Source: Alteromonas sp. LMIT006
GTDB taxonomy: Bacteria; Pseudomonadota; Gammaproteobacteria; Enterobacterales; Alteromonadaceae
Length of the DNA stretch: 64,000 nt
Direction of reading: 5' to 3'
Assembly (NCBI RefSeq): GCF_024300645.1
Contig: NZ_CP101291.1
Span: forward strand, 496,001-560,000
Shown: piece by piece, positions 9,146 through 19,752 of the stretch
Position numbering within the stretch: position 1 is the stretch's first letter
Layout of the letters: every line of letters begins with the position of its first letter
Made by a program: the position numbers and the translations under genes
The notes under the pieces: generated by a model
What the model was told of the DNA's origin: nothing
What the model saw: the letters and a program-made list of their open reading frames with translations, nothing else
Databases searched by the model: none

Positions 9146-10444
9146 ATGCGTTTGACTCCTAAATCTGCCTTTGGTCAGACCGTTTTATTGATTGGCGTCT
9201 TGTTGCTGGTCAATCAAGTCGTCTCCTATGGCTCCGTTGCTTATTATTTTATCCAGCCCAGTTCACAACAAATCAACTCTTTGATCGCCAAGCAAGTTCA
9301 CACTATGTTATTACAGGACTTATTGGGGCCCTCTGAACGACGCGACGAGTTTGCTAAATCCTCTAATATTCGCTTTTACAATCAAGATGAAGCGGTTGAC
9401 AAAGGTCTTGCTCAAGCGACGTTTTACCATTTTATGTCCAATCAAATCTCCAATGAATTAGGTCAAACAAGTGATGTTCGAGTGTCCACTGATGCCCCGT
9501 ATCGGATTTGGCTGCAAATCGATTCGTATCCCAATCTTTGGATTGTGATCCCAATGCAAGGCGTGACTGAGAATAATTTTTCTCCTCTTACTATTGTCTT
9601 GTTGGTAATAAGCCTTTTATCCGTCATTGGCAGCTATGTGTTTGTCAAACGCATGACCCAACCCATGCGCGCGCTACAACAAGCCGCGAACCAAGTTGGC
9701 CGTGGCGAGTTTCCCCCACCGATTACGCCTACCGGCACCGAAGAAATTCAAGATGTGACCAAAGCTTTCAATAATATGGCGCAAGGTATCAAACAACTTG
9801 AAGCAGACCGCAATATAATGACAGCTGGCATATCGCATGATCTGCGCACGCCACTGACACGAATTAGACTGGCTGTCGAAATGCTCGATGATGACAATCA
9901 GTGGATTGCAGATGGGATTGAGCACGATATTGAAGATATGAACGACATTATCGACCAATTTATTGATTTTGCTCGTAATTCCCGCCATGAAGAAGGCGGT
10001 GAGATGTGTAACATCAATGACTTAATTGAAGAGGTGGTGCAAGCGCGGCATTTTGATGACGATCACACCATTGCGCAAAAACTGCAATCGGTTCCCAACA
10101 CCAAACTGCGCAAAGTAGCCATTAAGCGCGTGATGGATAACTTGGTCGAAAACGCCTTTCGCTATGGCTCTAATCATTTGGAGATCCACTCCTTGTACCG
10201 CAAAAAAAGTAACTTTGTCACTTTTCAAGTACGAGATTTTGGAGAGGGGATCCCCGCTGAGCAAATCGCGACTTTAAGCCAGCCATTTGCCCGAGGCGAT
10301 AGTTCTCGAGGTTCTAAGGGGTCGGGTTTAGGGCTGGCAATCATTAAACGCATTGTGGATCTGCATCACGGTGAGATTAGTTATTTTAATCACCCTGATG
10401 GAGGCTTTGTGGCAGAGGTCAACCTGCCACTGGTTAAAGACTAG
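9146..10444 (+). CDS. envZ: Osmosensor histidine kinase EnvZ
   Basis: 432 residues. Transmembrane segments lie at about 10-35 and 145-165, flanking a periplasmic sensor loop of about 110 residues. A HAMP domain follows (about 166-220, ending near NNMAQGI), then the HisKA domain with phospho-acceptor His231 in ISHDLRTPLTR, and the HATPase domain with the N box DNLVENAFRYG, DFGEGIP and GSGLGLAI. It phosphorylates and dephosphorylates OmpR at the inner membrane. Its stop codon overlaps the stop codon of the convergent hslO gene (4 bp), leaving no room for a separate terminator. Confidence 0.97.
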   Translation: MRLTPKSAFGQTVLLIGVLLLVNQVVSYGSVAYYFIQPSSQQINSLIAKQVHTMLLQDLLGPSERRDEFAKSSNIRFYNQDEAVDKGLAQATFYHFMSNQISNELGQTSDVRVSTDAPYRIWLQIDSYPNLWIVIPMQGVTENNFSPLTIVLLVISLLSVIGSYVFVKRMTQPMRALQQAANQVGRGEFPPPITPTGTEEIQDVTKAFNNMAQGIKQLEADRNIMTAGISHDLRTPLTRIRLAVEMLDDDNQWIADGIEHDIEDMNDIIDQFIDFARNSRHEEGGEMCNINDLIEEVVQARHFDDDHTIAQKLQSVPNTKLRKVAIKRVMDNLVENAFRYGSNHLEIHSLYRKKSNFVTFQVRDFGEGIPAEQIATLSQPFARGDSSRGSKGSGLGLAIIKRIVDLHHGEISYFNHPDGGFVAEVNLPLVKD

Positions 10445-11334
10445 TTATTTTGGCCATCTGCATCGGGCGAAAAACCCGCATGAATGGATGCCACATCCAT
10501 CTCATCAAAGCGATATTCGCTGTGACAAAATTGGCAATTCATCACAATACTGCCTTCTTCTGCAATGATCGCGTTTAACTCATTTACATCAATATTGCGC
10601 AGTGCAGCCATGGTTTTGTTGCGTGAGCAATGACATTCAAACACAATTGGCGCTGGGGTGAACACTTCAACTTCTTCTTGATGATATAAGCGGTATAACA
10701 CATCATTGGCCGGTAACGTGAATAATTCCTCTGGCGTTAGTGTTTCGGTCAACGCTGAAAGGTGTGAGAACTCGGTGGTCTCGGCCACATTAGTGGCTTC
10801 TGAAGAGGTCGGCAAGATTTGCAATAATGTTCCACCTGCCATTGCCGGTGCTTCATGCCTCGCAAACAAGCGCACTTGTGTGGCAAGCTGCTCAGATTGC
10901 AGGAAATACTCCTCGATACAGGCGGAAAGGGACGGTTGGTCTAAGCCAACTATCCCCTGATAGCGCTCACCTTCTTTGGGCGTGATCGTTATCACCAAAA
11001 AGCCTTTGTGAAACAAATCCGAAAAATTATCCGGTAACTCTGTCACGGTCTCATCCCAACGAGCAACCCCGCGCAATTTCAAATCATGGGTACCATTGAC
11101 AACCGCGTATTTGACAATGCCTTCGCTTTGAATTTGCAGGCCTATTTCACCTTCAAACTTTAATGTCGCGTTCAATAAACTGGTCGCAGCCATTAGCTCT
11201 CCAAGTAAAGTTTGGATCTGAGGTGGATACGCATACGAATCCAAAATCGACTGGTAGGCACTTTGTAGTTGTACCAGTTCGCCACGCACATTGGCTTGAT
11301 TAAACAAATAACGCTGTAATGTATCAAAAGACAT
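10441..11334 (-). CDS. hslO: Redox-regulated chaperone Hsp33
   Basis: 297 residues. The C-terminal zinc switch is intact: CHC (Cys234 and Cys236) and CQFC (Cys267 and Cys270), matching the CxC/CxxC pair of E. coli Hsp33. On oxidation these cysteines release zinc and form disulfides, turning the cytoplasmic protein into a holdase chaperone. The N-terminal domain contains LMAATSLLNATLKFEGE and GTLLQILP. It lies 19 bp downstream of hslR in the same direction, as in E. coli, so the two are probably cotranscribed. Its 3' end overlaps envZ by 4 bp. Confidence 0.97.
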   Translation of the reverse strand: MSFDTLQRYLFNQANVRGELVQLQSAYQSILDSYAYPPQIQTLLGELMAATSLLNATLKFEGEIGLQIQSEGIVKYAVVNGTHDLKLRGVARWDETVTELPDNFSDLFHKGFLVITITPKEGERYQGIVGLDQPSLSACIEEYFLQSEQLATQVRLFARHEAPAMAGGTLLQILPTSSEATNVAETTEFSHLSALTETLTPEELFTLPANDVLYRLYHQEEVEVFTPAPIVFECHCSRNKTMAALRNIDVNELNAIIAEEGSIVMNCQFCHSEYRFDEMDVASIHAGFSPDADGQNN

Positions 11335-11353
11335 AAATTTCTCTAATTGGTGT

Positions 11354-11758
11354 TTATTGGTGTTTTAATTCAATGATCTGACGCCGCTGTTTTTTGTCAG
11401 GCTTAGTCTCAGGTTTGGGGCTGTGAAACGCACTGAGCTTGCGCGCCTGAGCATTCCGCTCTCGTTGCTCTACACTGCTTTGTGTTTCACGATACATATC
11501 TTGTACCAACGCAGCCCCACGTCGCTGTTCAACGATCTCGTTGATCACCAGCTCCTTCGTATCGTATCCGGCAGGTACTTTGACCGTTGCGCCAAGCTCC
11601 ACGACCTTACTTGGTTTGGTACGCTGACCATTGTAATGTACTTTGCCAGCTTGTACTGAGGTTCGAGCTAAACTACGTGTTTTGAACAGACGGGCAGCCC
11701 ATAACCACTTATCCAGTCGAACTTCCGGTGCATTTTTGTTTGAAGGTGTATTTTTCAT
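11354..11758 (-). CDS. hslR: Ribosome-associated heat shock protein Hsp15
   Basis: 134 residues. An S4 RNA-binding domain occupies about residues 12-75, with VRLDKWLWAARLFKTRSLA and GKVHYNGQRTKPSK as the recognisable parts. The basic C-terminal tail (KPDKKQRRQ) is typical. Hsp15 binds free 50S subunits carrying a nascent chain, assisting recycling after stalled translation. It is the first gene of a two-gene unit with hslO and is divergent from gspC across a 125-bp gap. Confidence 0.95.
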   Translation of the reverse strand: MKNTPSNKNAPEVRLDKWLWAARLFKTRSLARTSVQAGKVHYNGQRTKPSKVVELGATVKVPAGYDTKELVINEIVEQRRGAALVQDMYRETQSSVEQRERNAQARKLSAFHSPKPETKPDKKQRRQIIELKHQ

Positions 11759-11825
11759 TCGTAAAAATGTAATATCCGTTATATAAACTATTCGGTTTGT
11801 AGACGACGTGTCTGTTTGGCGAATT

Positions 11826-11843
11826 CAGACTTAATTCAGTCTG
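11826..11843 (+). promoter_or_regulatory. Small palindrome in the hslR-gspC divergent gap
   Basis: CAGACT (11826-11831) and AGTCTG (11838-11843) form a perfect inverted repeat with a 6-nt spacer about 40-60 bp before the gspC start. The gap 11759-11883 must hold promoters for both hslR and gspC. The palindrome could be an operator, but nothing identifies a regulator. Confidence 0.2.
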
Positions 11844-11883
11844 TACACACCACAATGTCAACATACGGTATAAGATAATAACA

Positions 11884-12789
11884 ATGATACAACACACTGG
11901 GATCACTCAGAGCCTTAGCTCACGCTTTTGGACGGCTTCAACACAGAACGCCGTACGTCTTACCGTGGCTGTCTTGGCAGTTGCCTATATCTTATACATA
12001 CTGAGCCAAATCACTTGGCAGATTATACCAGAACCGCAAACGCCCAGTACAGTTCAACCCTCAATTCAAAGCTCAGTGACCATTTCAGACAATGACGATG
12101 TCAAAAATATCAATATTTTGTTGAGTCAGAATATTTTTGGCGATAGAGCGTCCACTCCAAAAGTCGTTGAACAAGATGTCACCGATGCGCCGGAAACCAA
12201 ACTCAACCTCACCTTAAACGGCGTTGTCGCAAGTACGGAAAAAGACGGTGGCGCAGCAATCATTTCTCGTGGTAATAACCAAGCTACGTACGGTATTGGG
12301 GATAAAATCGACGGCACACAAGCGTCCTTACATCAAGTCTTTGCCGATCGCGTGATCATTTCCAATCGCGGGGTAAAAGAAACCTTGATGCTTGATGGAG
12401 TGGATTTTGTCAAAGCCTCTGAGGCCCAAATTATTCAAGCAGAGCCCGTTATCGAGGAAGCCTCGACCCAAGCAGAGCTCGACCAAGACATGGTCGCGAA
12501 ACTGCGCAATGACCCAACTCAATTTGCTGACTTTATTGCAATTAATCCTGAACGGGTGGATGGTGAAATCGTTGGTTATCGCGTCAGTCCCGGTCGCCAA
12601 CCAGAATTTTTTGCCCGTGCTGGGCTCAAAGCCGGTGATGTCATTATCGGCTTAAACGGATTAGATTTGACGTTGCCACGCGAGGCCATGCGGGCTATGC
12701 AAACACTGAAAGAATCCGATACGCTGGATCTAACCATTTTGCGTAACGGCAACACTCAATCGCTGACATTAACACTGCCTGGGCAGTAA
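11884..12789 (+). CDS. gspC: Type II secretion system protein GspC
   Basis: 301 residues. A short cytoplasmic N-terminus is followed by one inner-membrane helix (about residues 20-42). The periplasmic homology region (about 95-155, LNLTLNGVVAS through GDKIDG) binds the secretin, and a C-terminal PDZ domain spans about 205-300 (GYRVSPGRQPEFFARAGLK landmark residues GYRVSPG and AGLKAGDVI). GspC links the inner-membrane platform to GspD. It is the first of twelve tightly packed gsp genes (C to N); gspD follows after 13 bp. Confidence 0.96.
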   Translation: MIQHTGITQSLSSRFWTASTQNAVRLTVAVLAVAYILYILSQITWQIIPEPQTPSTVQPSIQSSVTISDNDDVKNINILLSQNIFGDRASTPKVVEQDVTDAPETKLNLTLNGVVASTEKDGGAAIISRGNNQATYGIGDKIDGTQASLHQVFADRVIISNRGVKETLMLDGVDFVKASEAQIIQAEPVIEEASTQAELDQDMVAKLRNDPTQFADFIAINPERVDGEIVGYRVSPGRQPEFFARAGLKAGDVIIGLNGLDLTLPREAMRAMQTLKESDTLDLTILRNGNTQSLTLTLPGQ

Positions 12790-12802
12790 ACAAGGTATTC
12801 AT

Positions 12803-14848
12803 ATGTTATTTGGTTCTTCGCATTTTCTCCGACACGCCTCTATCGCGGCATTGCTCAGTGTTGCCATTGGTTTAACTGCACTCTCACAACCGAGTTTTGC
12901 TCAGGCACAGTACTCTCCTAATTTCAAAAATACCGATATCAATGAGTTCATCGCGATCGTTGGCAAAAACCTAAAACGCACCATCATTGTTGACCCTAAT
13001 GTGCGTGGCAAAATCTCCGTGCGCAGTTACGATCTGTTAAGCGAAGCGCAGTACTATCAATTTTTCTTAAACGTCCTTGAAGTGTATGATTTTGCAGTGG
13101 TCGAAATGCCCAACGGCGTGCTCAAAGTCATTCGCTCTAAAGATGCTAAGAACTCTAACTTGCCGGTAGTCGAAGATGACTTACTCAATGGCGATGAGAT
13201 GGTTACTCGTGTTATTCCTCTATACAACGTGCCCGTGCGTGAACTCGCCCCACTATTAAGGCAACTCAACGATACGCAAAACGCCGGTAATGTCGTGAGT
13301 CACGATGCGTCCAATGTCATCATGTTAACCGGTCGTGCTGCGACCATTAATCGCCTCGTAGAAATCATTGAACGCGTCGACCGCGCCGGTGATGAAGAAG
13401 TCGAAATCGTAAAACTCAAGTATGCCTCAGCGTCTGAGATGGTGCGCATCATTGATAGCATCAACAAATCTCAAGGCAACAATAACAGTGCTGGTAAAGC
13501 CGCCCCCCGTGTCGTGGCCGATGATCGCACCAACTCAGTCATCGTATCTGGGGATGTCAAAGCTCGTCAGCGCTTAGTCAATTTGATTACCCGCATGGAC
13601 CAAGAATTAGAAACCAGCGGTAATACGCGAGTCATTTTTTTGAATTACGCAAAAGCACAAGATTTGGTCAAAGTCCTTGAAGGCGTGTCCAAAACCATTC
13701 AAGCCGAAGAACAAGGCGGTAGCAAAGCCAAATCCAACAATCGCGAAGTCAGTATTGATGCCCACGAAGACTCAAACTCTTTGGTCATCACTGCAGAACC
13801 TGACATGATGCGGTCGCTAGAAGAGGTTATTCGTCAGCTGGATATTCGCCGCGCACAAGTTCAAGTCGAAGCAATTATTGTTGAAGTTTTCGAAGGAGAC
13901 GGCACCACACTTGGCGTGCAGGTAGTTTCTGAAGATGGCGGTGGCACTCAGTTCACAAACGGGGTTGCGGGTGTCGGTGCGCTGGCCGTTGCCGCTAGAC
14001 AAGCAGAAAATCGCGAGGTCAACCGAACCAATATCACCGCCAATGGCGAAGTGGTCAGTTCGAGCGATACCGTGGAAGGTAATTTCCAGCCGTTGGCTCA
14101 ATTACTCGGTGGGGCCAATGGTTTAATTGCCGGCATCATTGATGATGGTTGGGGTGCGGTTGTACAGGCTGTATCGACTGATACCAATTCCAATATTTTG
14201 GCGACACCTCATCTCACCACCATGGATAACGAAGAAGCGTTCTTTATTGTTGGTCAGGAAGTGCCGATTTTGGGCGCCATTTCATCTAATTCAAATTCAC
14301 AGTTACAAACTCAGTCGGTTGATCGTGAAGAAGTGGGTATTAAGCTTAAAGTCACCCCGCAAATCAACGAAGGCAATGCAGTACAACTCTTGATTGAACA
14401 AGAAGTCTCAAGCGTATCTGGCGCGACTGCGGTAGATATTTCCATTAACAAGCGTGAAATCAAAACTACGGTCATTGTCGATGACGGCGGAACCATAGTG
14501 CTGGGAGGACTAATTGACGAAGAAGTGCAAGAAAGCGTCAGCAAAGTCCCATTACTAGGCGATATTCCGATTGTCGGAAACTTATTCAAATCCACTTCTT
14601 CAAGTAAGCGCAAGCGCAACTTGATGGTGTTCTTACGTCCTTCAATTGTCCGTGATGCAGCGACAATGAATGAGATATCGCATCGCAAATACAATTACAT
14701 TCGCGCTCAGCAACTCGATCGCCAAGCGGATGGTATTCCCTTGATGCCATTCAAAAAAGGTCCCGAATTGCCAGCATGGGACGACGCTCTTAGTTTGCCA
14801 CCTAGCTTCGAAGAATACCTTGAAGCCAAAGACAAAAAAGACGACTAG
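12803..14848 (+). CDS. gspD: Type II secretion secretin GspD
   Basis: 681 residues. A Sec signal peptide (1 to about 35, ending FAQAQ) is followed by the N0 domain (about 36-110) and N1-N3 domains (about 125-350, with repeated NVIMLTGRA and NSVIVSGD type motifs). The C-terminal secretin domain contains [20 protein letters not shown] and [16 protein letters not shown]. It forms the 15-fold outer-membrane channel. The N3 loop is Gln/Gly/Lys rich ([12 protein letters not shown]), and an acidic, charged C-terminus (DKKDD) takes the place of a long S-domain. No pilotin gene is visible nearby. gspE starts 2 bp after its stop. Confidence 0.97.
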   Translation: MLFGSSHFLRHASIAALLSVAIGLTALSQPSFAQAQYSPNFKNTDINEFIAIVGKNLKRTIIVDPNVRGKISVRSYDLLSEAQYYQFFLNVLEVYDFAVVEMPNGVLKVIRSKDAKNSNLPVVEDDLLNGDEMVTRVIPLYNVPVRELAPLLRQLNDTQNAGNVVSHDASNVIMLTGRAATINRLVEIIERVDRAGDEEVEIVKLKYASASEMVRIIDSINKSQGNNNSAGKAAPRVVADDRTNSVIVSGDVKARQRLVNLITRMDQELETSGNTRVIFLNYAKAQDLVKVLEGVSKTIQAEEQGGSKAKSNNREVSIDAHEDSNSLVITAEPDMMRSLEEVIRQLDIRRAQVQVEAIIVEVFEGDGTTLGVQVVSEDGGGTQFTNGVAGVGALAVAARQAENREVNRTNITANGEVVSSSDTVEGNFQPLAQLLGGANGLIAGIIDDGWGAVVQAVSTDTNSNILATPHLTTMDNEEAFFIVGQEVPILGAISSNSNSQLQTQSVDREEVGIKLKVTPQINEGNAVQLLIEQEVSSVSGATAVDISINKREIKTTVIVDDGGTIVLGGLIDEEVQESVSKVPLLGDIPIVGNLFKSTSSSKRKRNLMVFLRPSIVRDAATMNEISHRKYNYIRAQQLDRQADGIPLMPFKKGPELPAWDDALSLPPSFEEYLEAKDKKDD

Positions 14849-14850
14849 CC

Positions 14851-16407
14851 ATGACTGATGCTTTAGTTGATGCACCAGAATCGCCAGAGCCATTAGCGTC
14901 TCAAGATGCTGCGCCAGTAAGTGCTGAGGCCAAAACACTGAGTTTTGGTTTTGCTAAGCGACATACTATTTTGCTCGATGCGATAGCGGCACAAACCAGC
15001 GATGATGCGCTGGCCGATGTGTATGTCACACATAACACGGCGCCGCAAATCGTAGCAGAAGTACGGCGAGTGTACGGCCTGCCATTTAATCTCAAGTTAA
15101 TCGGTGCCGAGCGCTTTGAAGAATTGCTCACCAGCATGTACCAACGCGATTCTTCTCAAGCCAAGCAGTTAATGGAAGACTTGGGTAACGAATCTGATTT
15201 GTTTGCTTTGGCAGAAGATCTAACCGAAACCGAAGACTTATTGGAAACCGAAGACGATGCACCGATTATTAAGTTGATCAATGCACTTCTTGGCGAAGCG
15301 ATTAAAGAAGGCGCATCAGATATTCACATCGAAACCTTTGAAAACCAACTTGTCGTGCGTTTTAGAGTGGATGGCGTATTACGTGAAATTCTCAAACCCA
15401 ACCGTAAGATGTCTACTATGTTGGTGTCGCGGATCAAAGTTATGGCGCGTTTGGATATTGCTGAGAAGCGCGTCCCTCAAGATGGTCGTATTGCGCTAAA
15501 AATTGGCGGTCGTGCAGTCGATGTACGGGTATCCACGATGCCATCTAGCCACGGCGAACGCGTCGTATTGCGTTTATTAGACAAAAACAACGCGCGCTTG
15601 AACCTCACTGATTTGGGCATGACCTCACGCAATCGCGAGATTTTTTCAGGGCTGATCCGCAAGCCCCACGGCATCATCTTGGTAACCGGTCCAACCGGTT
15701 CAGGTAAGTCTACGACCTTGTATGCTGGATTAACTGAAATCAATGCCAAAGATCGCAATATCCTGACCGTTGAAGATCCAATCGAGTTTGATATTCAAGG
15801 TATTGGTCAAACCCAAGTCAATCCAAAAGTCGACATGACCTTTGCTCGAGGCTTACGGGCGATTTTGCGTCAAGACCCAGATGTCGTCATGGTCGGAGAG
15901 ATCCGTGATTTAGAAACCGCACAAATTGCTGTACAAGCCTCATTAACCGGTCACCTTGTGATGTCGACACTACACACCAATACAGCGGCCGGTGCCATTA
16001 CTCGTTTAGAGGACATGGGCATTGAGCCCTTTTTACTTTCCTCCTCCTTGCTTGGTGTTTTATCACAACGCTTAGTCCGCACCTTATGTGATGAGTGCAA
16101 AACTGAGCATCCGATCAACGAACAAGAAGCCGCTTTGCTCAATGGTACTCGAGTGGGCACGGTAATTTATAAACCGGTTGGCTGTGTCGCATGTAATCAC
16201 ACCGGTTATAAAGGCCGTACCGGCATTCATGAAATGCTTTTGGTCGATGAAACCATCCGGAACTTAATTCACGATGGTAAGGGCGAACAAGCCATAGAAA
16301 AATACTTGCGCCAAACCAACCCATCGATTCGTGCAGATGGCCGCGATAAAATCCTTGCTGGCATCACTTCGCTTGAAGAAGTTTTACGCGTCACGCGAGA
16401 GGAATAA
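14851..16407 (+). CDS. gspE: Type II secretion ATPase GspE
   Basis: 518 residues. The N1/N2 region (1 to about 140) binds GspL. The ATPase core shows the Walker [10 protein letters not shown] at 280-288, an Asp box LTVEDPIEF, Walker [10 protein letters not shown], and a His box [11 protein letters not shown]. The zinc-binding tetracysteine element is intact (C413/C416 in CDEC and C445/C448 in CVAC). GspE is the cytoplasmic hexameric motor that drives pseudopilus assembly. Position between gspD and gspF is canonical, with intergenic gaps of 2 and 3 bp. Confidence 0.97.
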   Translation: MTDALVDAPESPEPLASQDAAPVSAEAKTLSFGFAKRHTILLDAIAAQTSDDALADVYVTHNTAPQIVAEVRRVYGLPFNLKLIGAERFEELLTSMYQRDSSQAKQLMEDLGNESDLFALAEDLTETEDLLETEDDAPIIKLINALLGEAIKEGASDIHIETFENQLVVRFRVDGVLREILKPNRKMSTMLVSRIKVMARLDIAEKRVPQDGRIALKIGGRAVDVRVSTMPSSHGERVVLRLLDKNNARLNLTDLGMTSRNREIFSGLIRKPHGIILVTGPTGSGKSTTLYAGLTEINAKDRNILTVEDPIEFDIQGIGQTQVNPKVDMTFARGLRAILRQDPDVVMVGEIRDLETAQIAVQASLTGHLVMSTLHTNTAAGAITRLEDMGIEPFLLSSSLLGVLSQRLVRTLCDECKTEHPINEQEAALLNGTRVGTVIYKPVGCVACNHTGYKGRTGIHEMLLVDETIRNLIHDGKGEQAIEKYLRQTNPSIRADGRDKILAGITSLEEVLRVTREE

Positions 16408-16410
16408 GCC

Positions 16411-17640
16411 ATGGCGGCATTTGCGTATGAAGCTTTAGATTTAGCGGGTAAAACCAAAAAAGGCGTTCTCGAAGGTGATAACGCAAGGCAAATTCGAGCG
16501 CAACTGCGTGAACAAAAACTCATTCCTGTGGAAGTTGAACAAGTCAAAGAGACACCGGCAAACGCTTCCTCATTTGATCTTAGTCGCCTGATTACTCGTC
16601 ACCGCATCAGCGCAGCAGAACTTGCCCTGTTAACGAGACAACTTGCCACTTTGGTTGAATCTGGCCTGCCCATTGAAGAATCTTTATTCGCTGTGGCTGA
16701 ACAAGCTGAAAAAACACGTCACAAAAAAATGCTTATGGCTGTGCGCTCGCGGGTCGTTGAGGGCTATACTCTAGCTGATGCACTGCGAGAATTTCCATCG
16801 ATATTTGATGATTTGTTTGTGGCCATGGTGGCAGCAGGTGAAAAATCAGGGCATCTCGATACCGTGTTAGAACGCTTAGCCGATTATACTGAAAATCGCG
16901 AAAAGACCCGATCGCAAATTATCCAAGCGCTCGTTTATCCAGTGATTATGATGGTCTTTGCACTGGGTATTGTCATCATGTTACTGACCGTTGTTGTGCC
17001 CAAAATTGTCGGGCAATTTGACCACATGGGACAAGACCTCCCTACAATGACGCAGATCTTGATGGACATCAGTGCATTTGTGCAAAACCACGGCATTTTA
17101 TTTGCCGTATTTCTACTTATTATTGGATTAATCGTCAGTAAACTACTCTCTATTCCACATGTTCAATTGCGTTATCATCAATGGATTTTATCACTTCCCT
17201 TGATTGGTCGAGTCAATCGCGGTTTAAATACAGCTCGCTTTGCTCGCACATTATCAATTTTGACCGCCAGTGCTGTGCCATTATTAGAAGCCATGCGCAT
17301 TGCCTCAGATGTGCTTGCCAATCGCTTCATCAAACGCGAAGTTGGGGCAGCGGCGATGCAAGTTAAAGAAGGGGCTAGTTTACGAGCGTCTCTAGAGCGA
17401 ACCAAAATATTCCCACCGATGATGATGCATATGATTGCTGCGGGTGAAAAATCTGGCGAGTTACAAGGGATGCTTGCCCGAGCGGCAGATAACCAAGATC
17501 GCGAATTTGAAAGTCTAGTCAATATCAGTCTTAAAGTGTTTGAACCCTTTTTAATTGTCTTTATGGCGACGATTGTTTTATTTATCGTCCTTGCCATTTT
17601 GCAACCTATTTTAGCTCTTAACAGTATGGTGAATTTGTAA
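16411..17640 (+). CDS. gspF: Type II secretion inner-membrane platform protein GspF
   Basis: 409 residues. Two repeated cytoplasmic GspF domains (about 70-195 and 270-395) each carry the family pattern, as in LTRQLATLVESGLPIEE and ARTLSILTASAVPLLEA. They are linked by three transmembrane segments (about 170-195, 225-245 and 380-405). GspF is the polytopic core of the platform that couples GspE to pseudopilin insertion. Its TAA overlaps the ATG of gspG by one base, indicating translational coupling. Confidence 0.97.
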   Translation: MAAFAYEALDLAGKTKKGVLEGDNARQIRAQLREQKLIPVEVEQVKETPANASSFDLSRLITRHRISAAELALLTRQLATLVESGLPIEESLFAVAEQAEKTRHKKMLMAVRSRVVEGYTLADALREFPSIFDDLFVAMVAAGEKSGHLDTVLERLADYTENREKTRSQIIQALVYPVIMMVFALGIVIMLLTVVVPKIVGQFDHMGQDLPTMTQILMDISAFVQNHGILFAVFLLIIGLIVSKLLSIPHVQLRYHQWILSLPLIGRVNRGLNTARFARTLSILTASAVPLLEAMRIASDVLANRFIKREVGAAAMQVKEGASLRASLERTKIFPPMMMHMIAAGEKSGELQGMLARAADNQDREFESLVNISLKVFEPFLIVFMATIVLFIVLAILQPILALNSMVNL

Positions 17641-18083
17641 TGAACATATCCTCTTTGCGCCACGCCCGTGGCTTCAGTTTGATTGAGATTATGGTAGTGC
17701 TGGTGATCATCGCGATCATGGCATCAATCGTCGCGCCTCAAATTTTGGGTAACCAAGAAACCGCACAACTCAAAAAAGCCGCGGTCGATATCCAATCTTT
17801 GGAAAGCGCAATCGAGCGTTATAAATTACAAACCAATATTTTTCCGACCACCGAACAGGGGCTGGAAGCTTTGGTATCTGAGCCTCAGATTGATCCCATG
17901 CCACGCAACTATCCTGCGCAAGGTTTTATCAAACGTCTCCCTCAAGATCCTTGGGGTAATGATTATCAGCTGATCAGTCCAGGAGAAGTTGGCTTGGTCG
18001 ATATTTTTTCCTATGGTCCAGATGGTGAGCCAGGCACTGATGATGATATCGGTACTTGGAATCTCAACGACTACTTAAAATAG
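17640..18083 (+). CDS. gspG: Major pseudopilin GspG
   Basis: 147 residues. A type IV prepilin leader ends at Gly11, and the mature N-terminus is FSLIEIMVVLVIIAIMA with the conserved Glu5. The globular domain has the GspG calcium-site region near DPWGNDYQ and the C-terminal YGPDGEPGTDDDIGTWN motif. It is processed and N-methylated by the prepilin peptidase GspO/PilD, which is not encoded in this window. GspG is the main subunit of the pseudopilus. Confidence 0.98.
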   Translation: MNISSLRHARGFSLIEIMVVLVIIAIMASIVAPQILGNQETAQLKKAAVDIQSLESAIERYKLQTNIFPTTEQGLEALVSEPQIDPMPRNYPAQGFIKRLPQDPWGNDYQLISPGEVGLVDIFSYGPDGEPGTDDDIGTWNLNDYLK

Positions 18084-18086
18084 TCC

Positions 18087-18701
18087 ATGCACGCTCGTCG
18101 CGGATTCTCGTTAATCGAAATCATGCTGGTCCTGCTCGTCATGGGTATGGTCGCAAGCATGATTGTCGTCAATCCGCTACGTGAAGAGCCCGCGCAACAA
18201 CTTGAACAAGAAGCTAAACGGTTTGCTGCCAAACTTGCGATTGCATCTGATTTTGCGGTACTTAATCAAACTCTAATTGGGGTGCGCTTGAACAAAGAAA
18301 CGCTCACCTATAGTTTCGTTGAGTTGTCTGATAGTGAAGAATGGCTGCCTCTTGAAGGAGCACAATGGATGGAAGCCTACGCCATGCCTGAACGGTTTAC
18401 ATTTAAGGTAAAACTAGACGGTTTAGCTTGGTTAGACGATGATTCATTTTTAGGCTCTGGTAGTTTATTTGACGAAGAACTCTCGGTCAGCAGTGCTGGC
18501 GTGCAGATTGGCGATCCAGAAGACGAACCACCACCACCGCCTGAGTTATTTTTGTATCCCAGTGGCGAAATTGGTGATTTTGCTGTCGAATTTTCTTATT
18601 TAGGTGAGCAGTTTGGCGATGCGCGACCTTTGGCAATACAAGTACAAGGACAAGGCTTTTTGCCATTGATCATGGAGTATGACGAGGAAGATATCCTGTG
18701 A
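18087..18701 (+). CDS. gspH: Minor pseudopilin GspH
   Basis: 204 residues with a very short prepilin leader (MHARRG) before FSLIEIMLVLLVMGMVAS. The Glu5 needed for assembly is present. The periplasmic domain is acidic and includes a run of five prolines (in DEPPPPPEL, about residues 149-157), an unusual loop. GspH joins the GspI-J-K tip complex to the GspG shaft. It overlaps gspI by 4 bp (GTGA). Confidence 0.93.
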   Translation: MHARRGFSLIEIMLVLLVMGMVASMIVVNPLREEPAQQLEQEAKRFAAKLAIASDFAVLNQTLIGVRLNKETLTYSFVELSDSEEWLPLEGAQWMEAYAMPERFTFKVKLDGLAWLDDDSFLGSGSLFDEELSVSSAGVQIGDPEDEPPPPPELFLYPSGEIGDFAVEFSYLGEQFGDARPLAIQVQGQGFLPLIMEYDEEDIL

Positions 18702-19117
18702 ATCCACGCCGACGCCTCCCAAAACACACGCATTTATCTAAGCAGAAACAACGTGGTTTGACGCTCATTGAAGTCATGGTTGCGCTGTTGATCTTTGGCT
18801 TAACCGGTGTTGCTGTACTGAAAGCGACCAGTGATAATTTAACGGGCGTGAGTCAAATCAAAGACGTTACGGTTGCCACGTATGTTGCCAATAACCGCCT
18901 CAATCAAATCCATATCGAACGTCGTTGGCCTTTGGAAAAAAATGCTAAGGGTGAGATGACAATGCTCGATAGGACTTGGTACTGGCGTCAAGATGTGAGC
19001 AAAACCGAAGTGGACGATATGGTTCAAGTTCGAGTCTGGGTCAGCCTTGATTCCGATATGAAAACAACCATTACCGATGTTGTGACCTTCTTTACCCCAC
19101 CTGTGGAACGTTCGTAA
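18698..19117 (+). CDS. gspI: Minor pseudopilin GspI
   Basis: 139 residues, starting at GTG 18698, which overlaps the gspH stop codon (GTGA). The prepilin leader is longer than in its neighbours (about 20 residues, ending KQKQRG) and precedes LTLIEVMVALLIFGLTGVA with Glu5. GspI nucleates the tip complex with GspJ and GspK. The characteristic IHIERRWP type motif occurs in the globular part. It overlaps gspJ by one base. Confidence 0.94.
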   Translation: MNPRRRLPKHTHLSKQKQRGLTLIEVMVALLIFGLTGVAVLKATSDNLTGVSQIKDVTVATYVANNRLNQIHIERRWPLEKNAKGEMTMLDRTWYWRQDVSKTEVDDMVQVRVWVSLDSDMKTTITDVVTFFTPPVERS

Positions 19118-19752
19118 TGATTGTGCAAGGCCGACATCACGGGTTTACCCTAATCGAAATTTTGGTGGCTGTCGCCATTCTTGCCATTATTGCGGTGGCC
19201 TCAAGTACCGTTTTGAGTAGCGTGATTGATTCTGCCAAAGCCTCGGATACCCAAATGCAAGAGCTAGAAATGCTCCAGCGCAGTATGATGGTGATCGAAC
19301 GAGATATGTCTCAAATTATTGCTTTAGCGCCTCGTCTGTCAGGTCAAGACAATGAAGTCGTGATTCAAGGGGGAAATGGTGTTGCCGACTCCCTAGCAGA
19401 TGGTATTTTGTTTACCCGCAACGGCTGGGCCAATCCATTACAACGCCAGCCTCGTTCCAACCTCCAAGGCGTTGGCTATCGTCTTAACGGCAGTAATGAG
19501 CTGGAACGGATCTATACATTTTTTATTGACAATGTGACGAACACCGAACCGCAAACCCGGATGTTATTACCTAATGTGTCTAATTTGATATTTGAGTTCG
19601 CCATTGGCACCAACAATCGCAATGAAATCCAGTGGGAAGAACAGTTCACAGGTAAACAACTCCCTCGTGGCATTGCGATTGTCATCACCTCTGAAACCTT
19701 TGGTGAAATTCGCCGTGAATTTGCTATTTTGCCGCAAGGAGTAAGCTCATGA
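19117..19752 (+). CDS. gspJ: Minor pseudopilin GspJ
   Basis: 211 residues. The leader MIVQGRHHG is followed by FTLIEILVAVAILAIIAVAS with Glu5. The C-terminal domain shows the family features VGYRLNGSNELER and LPRGIAIVI. GspJ is part of the pseudopilus tip. It overlaps gspI by one base and gspK by four bases (ATGA). Confidence 0.95.
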   Translation: MIVQGRHHGFTLIEILVAVAILAIIAVASSTVLSSVIDSAKASDTQMQELEMLQRSMMVIERDMSQIIALAPRLSGQDNEVVIQGGNGVADSLADGILFTRNGWANPLQRQPRSNLQGVGYRLNGSNELERIYTFFIDNVTNTEPQTRMLLPNVSNLIFEFAIGTNNRNEIQWEEQFTGKQLPRGIAIVITSETFGEIRREFAILPQGVSS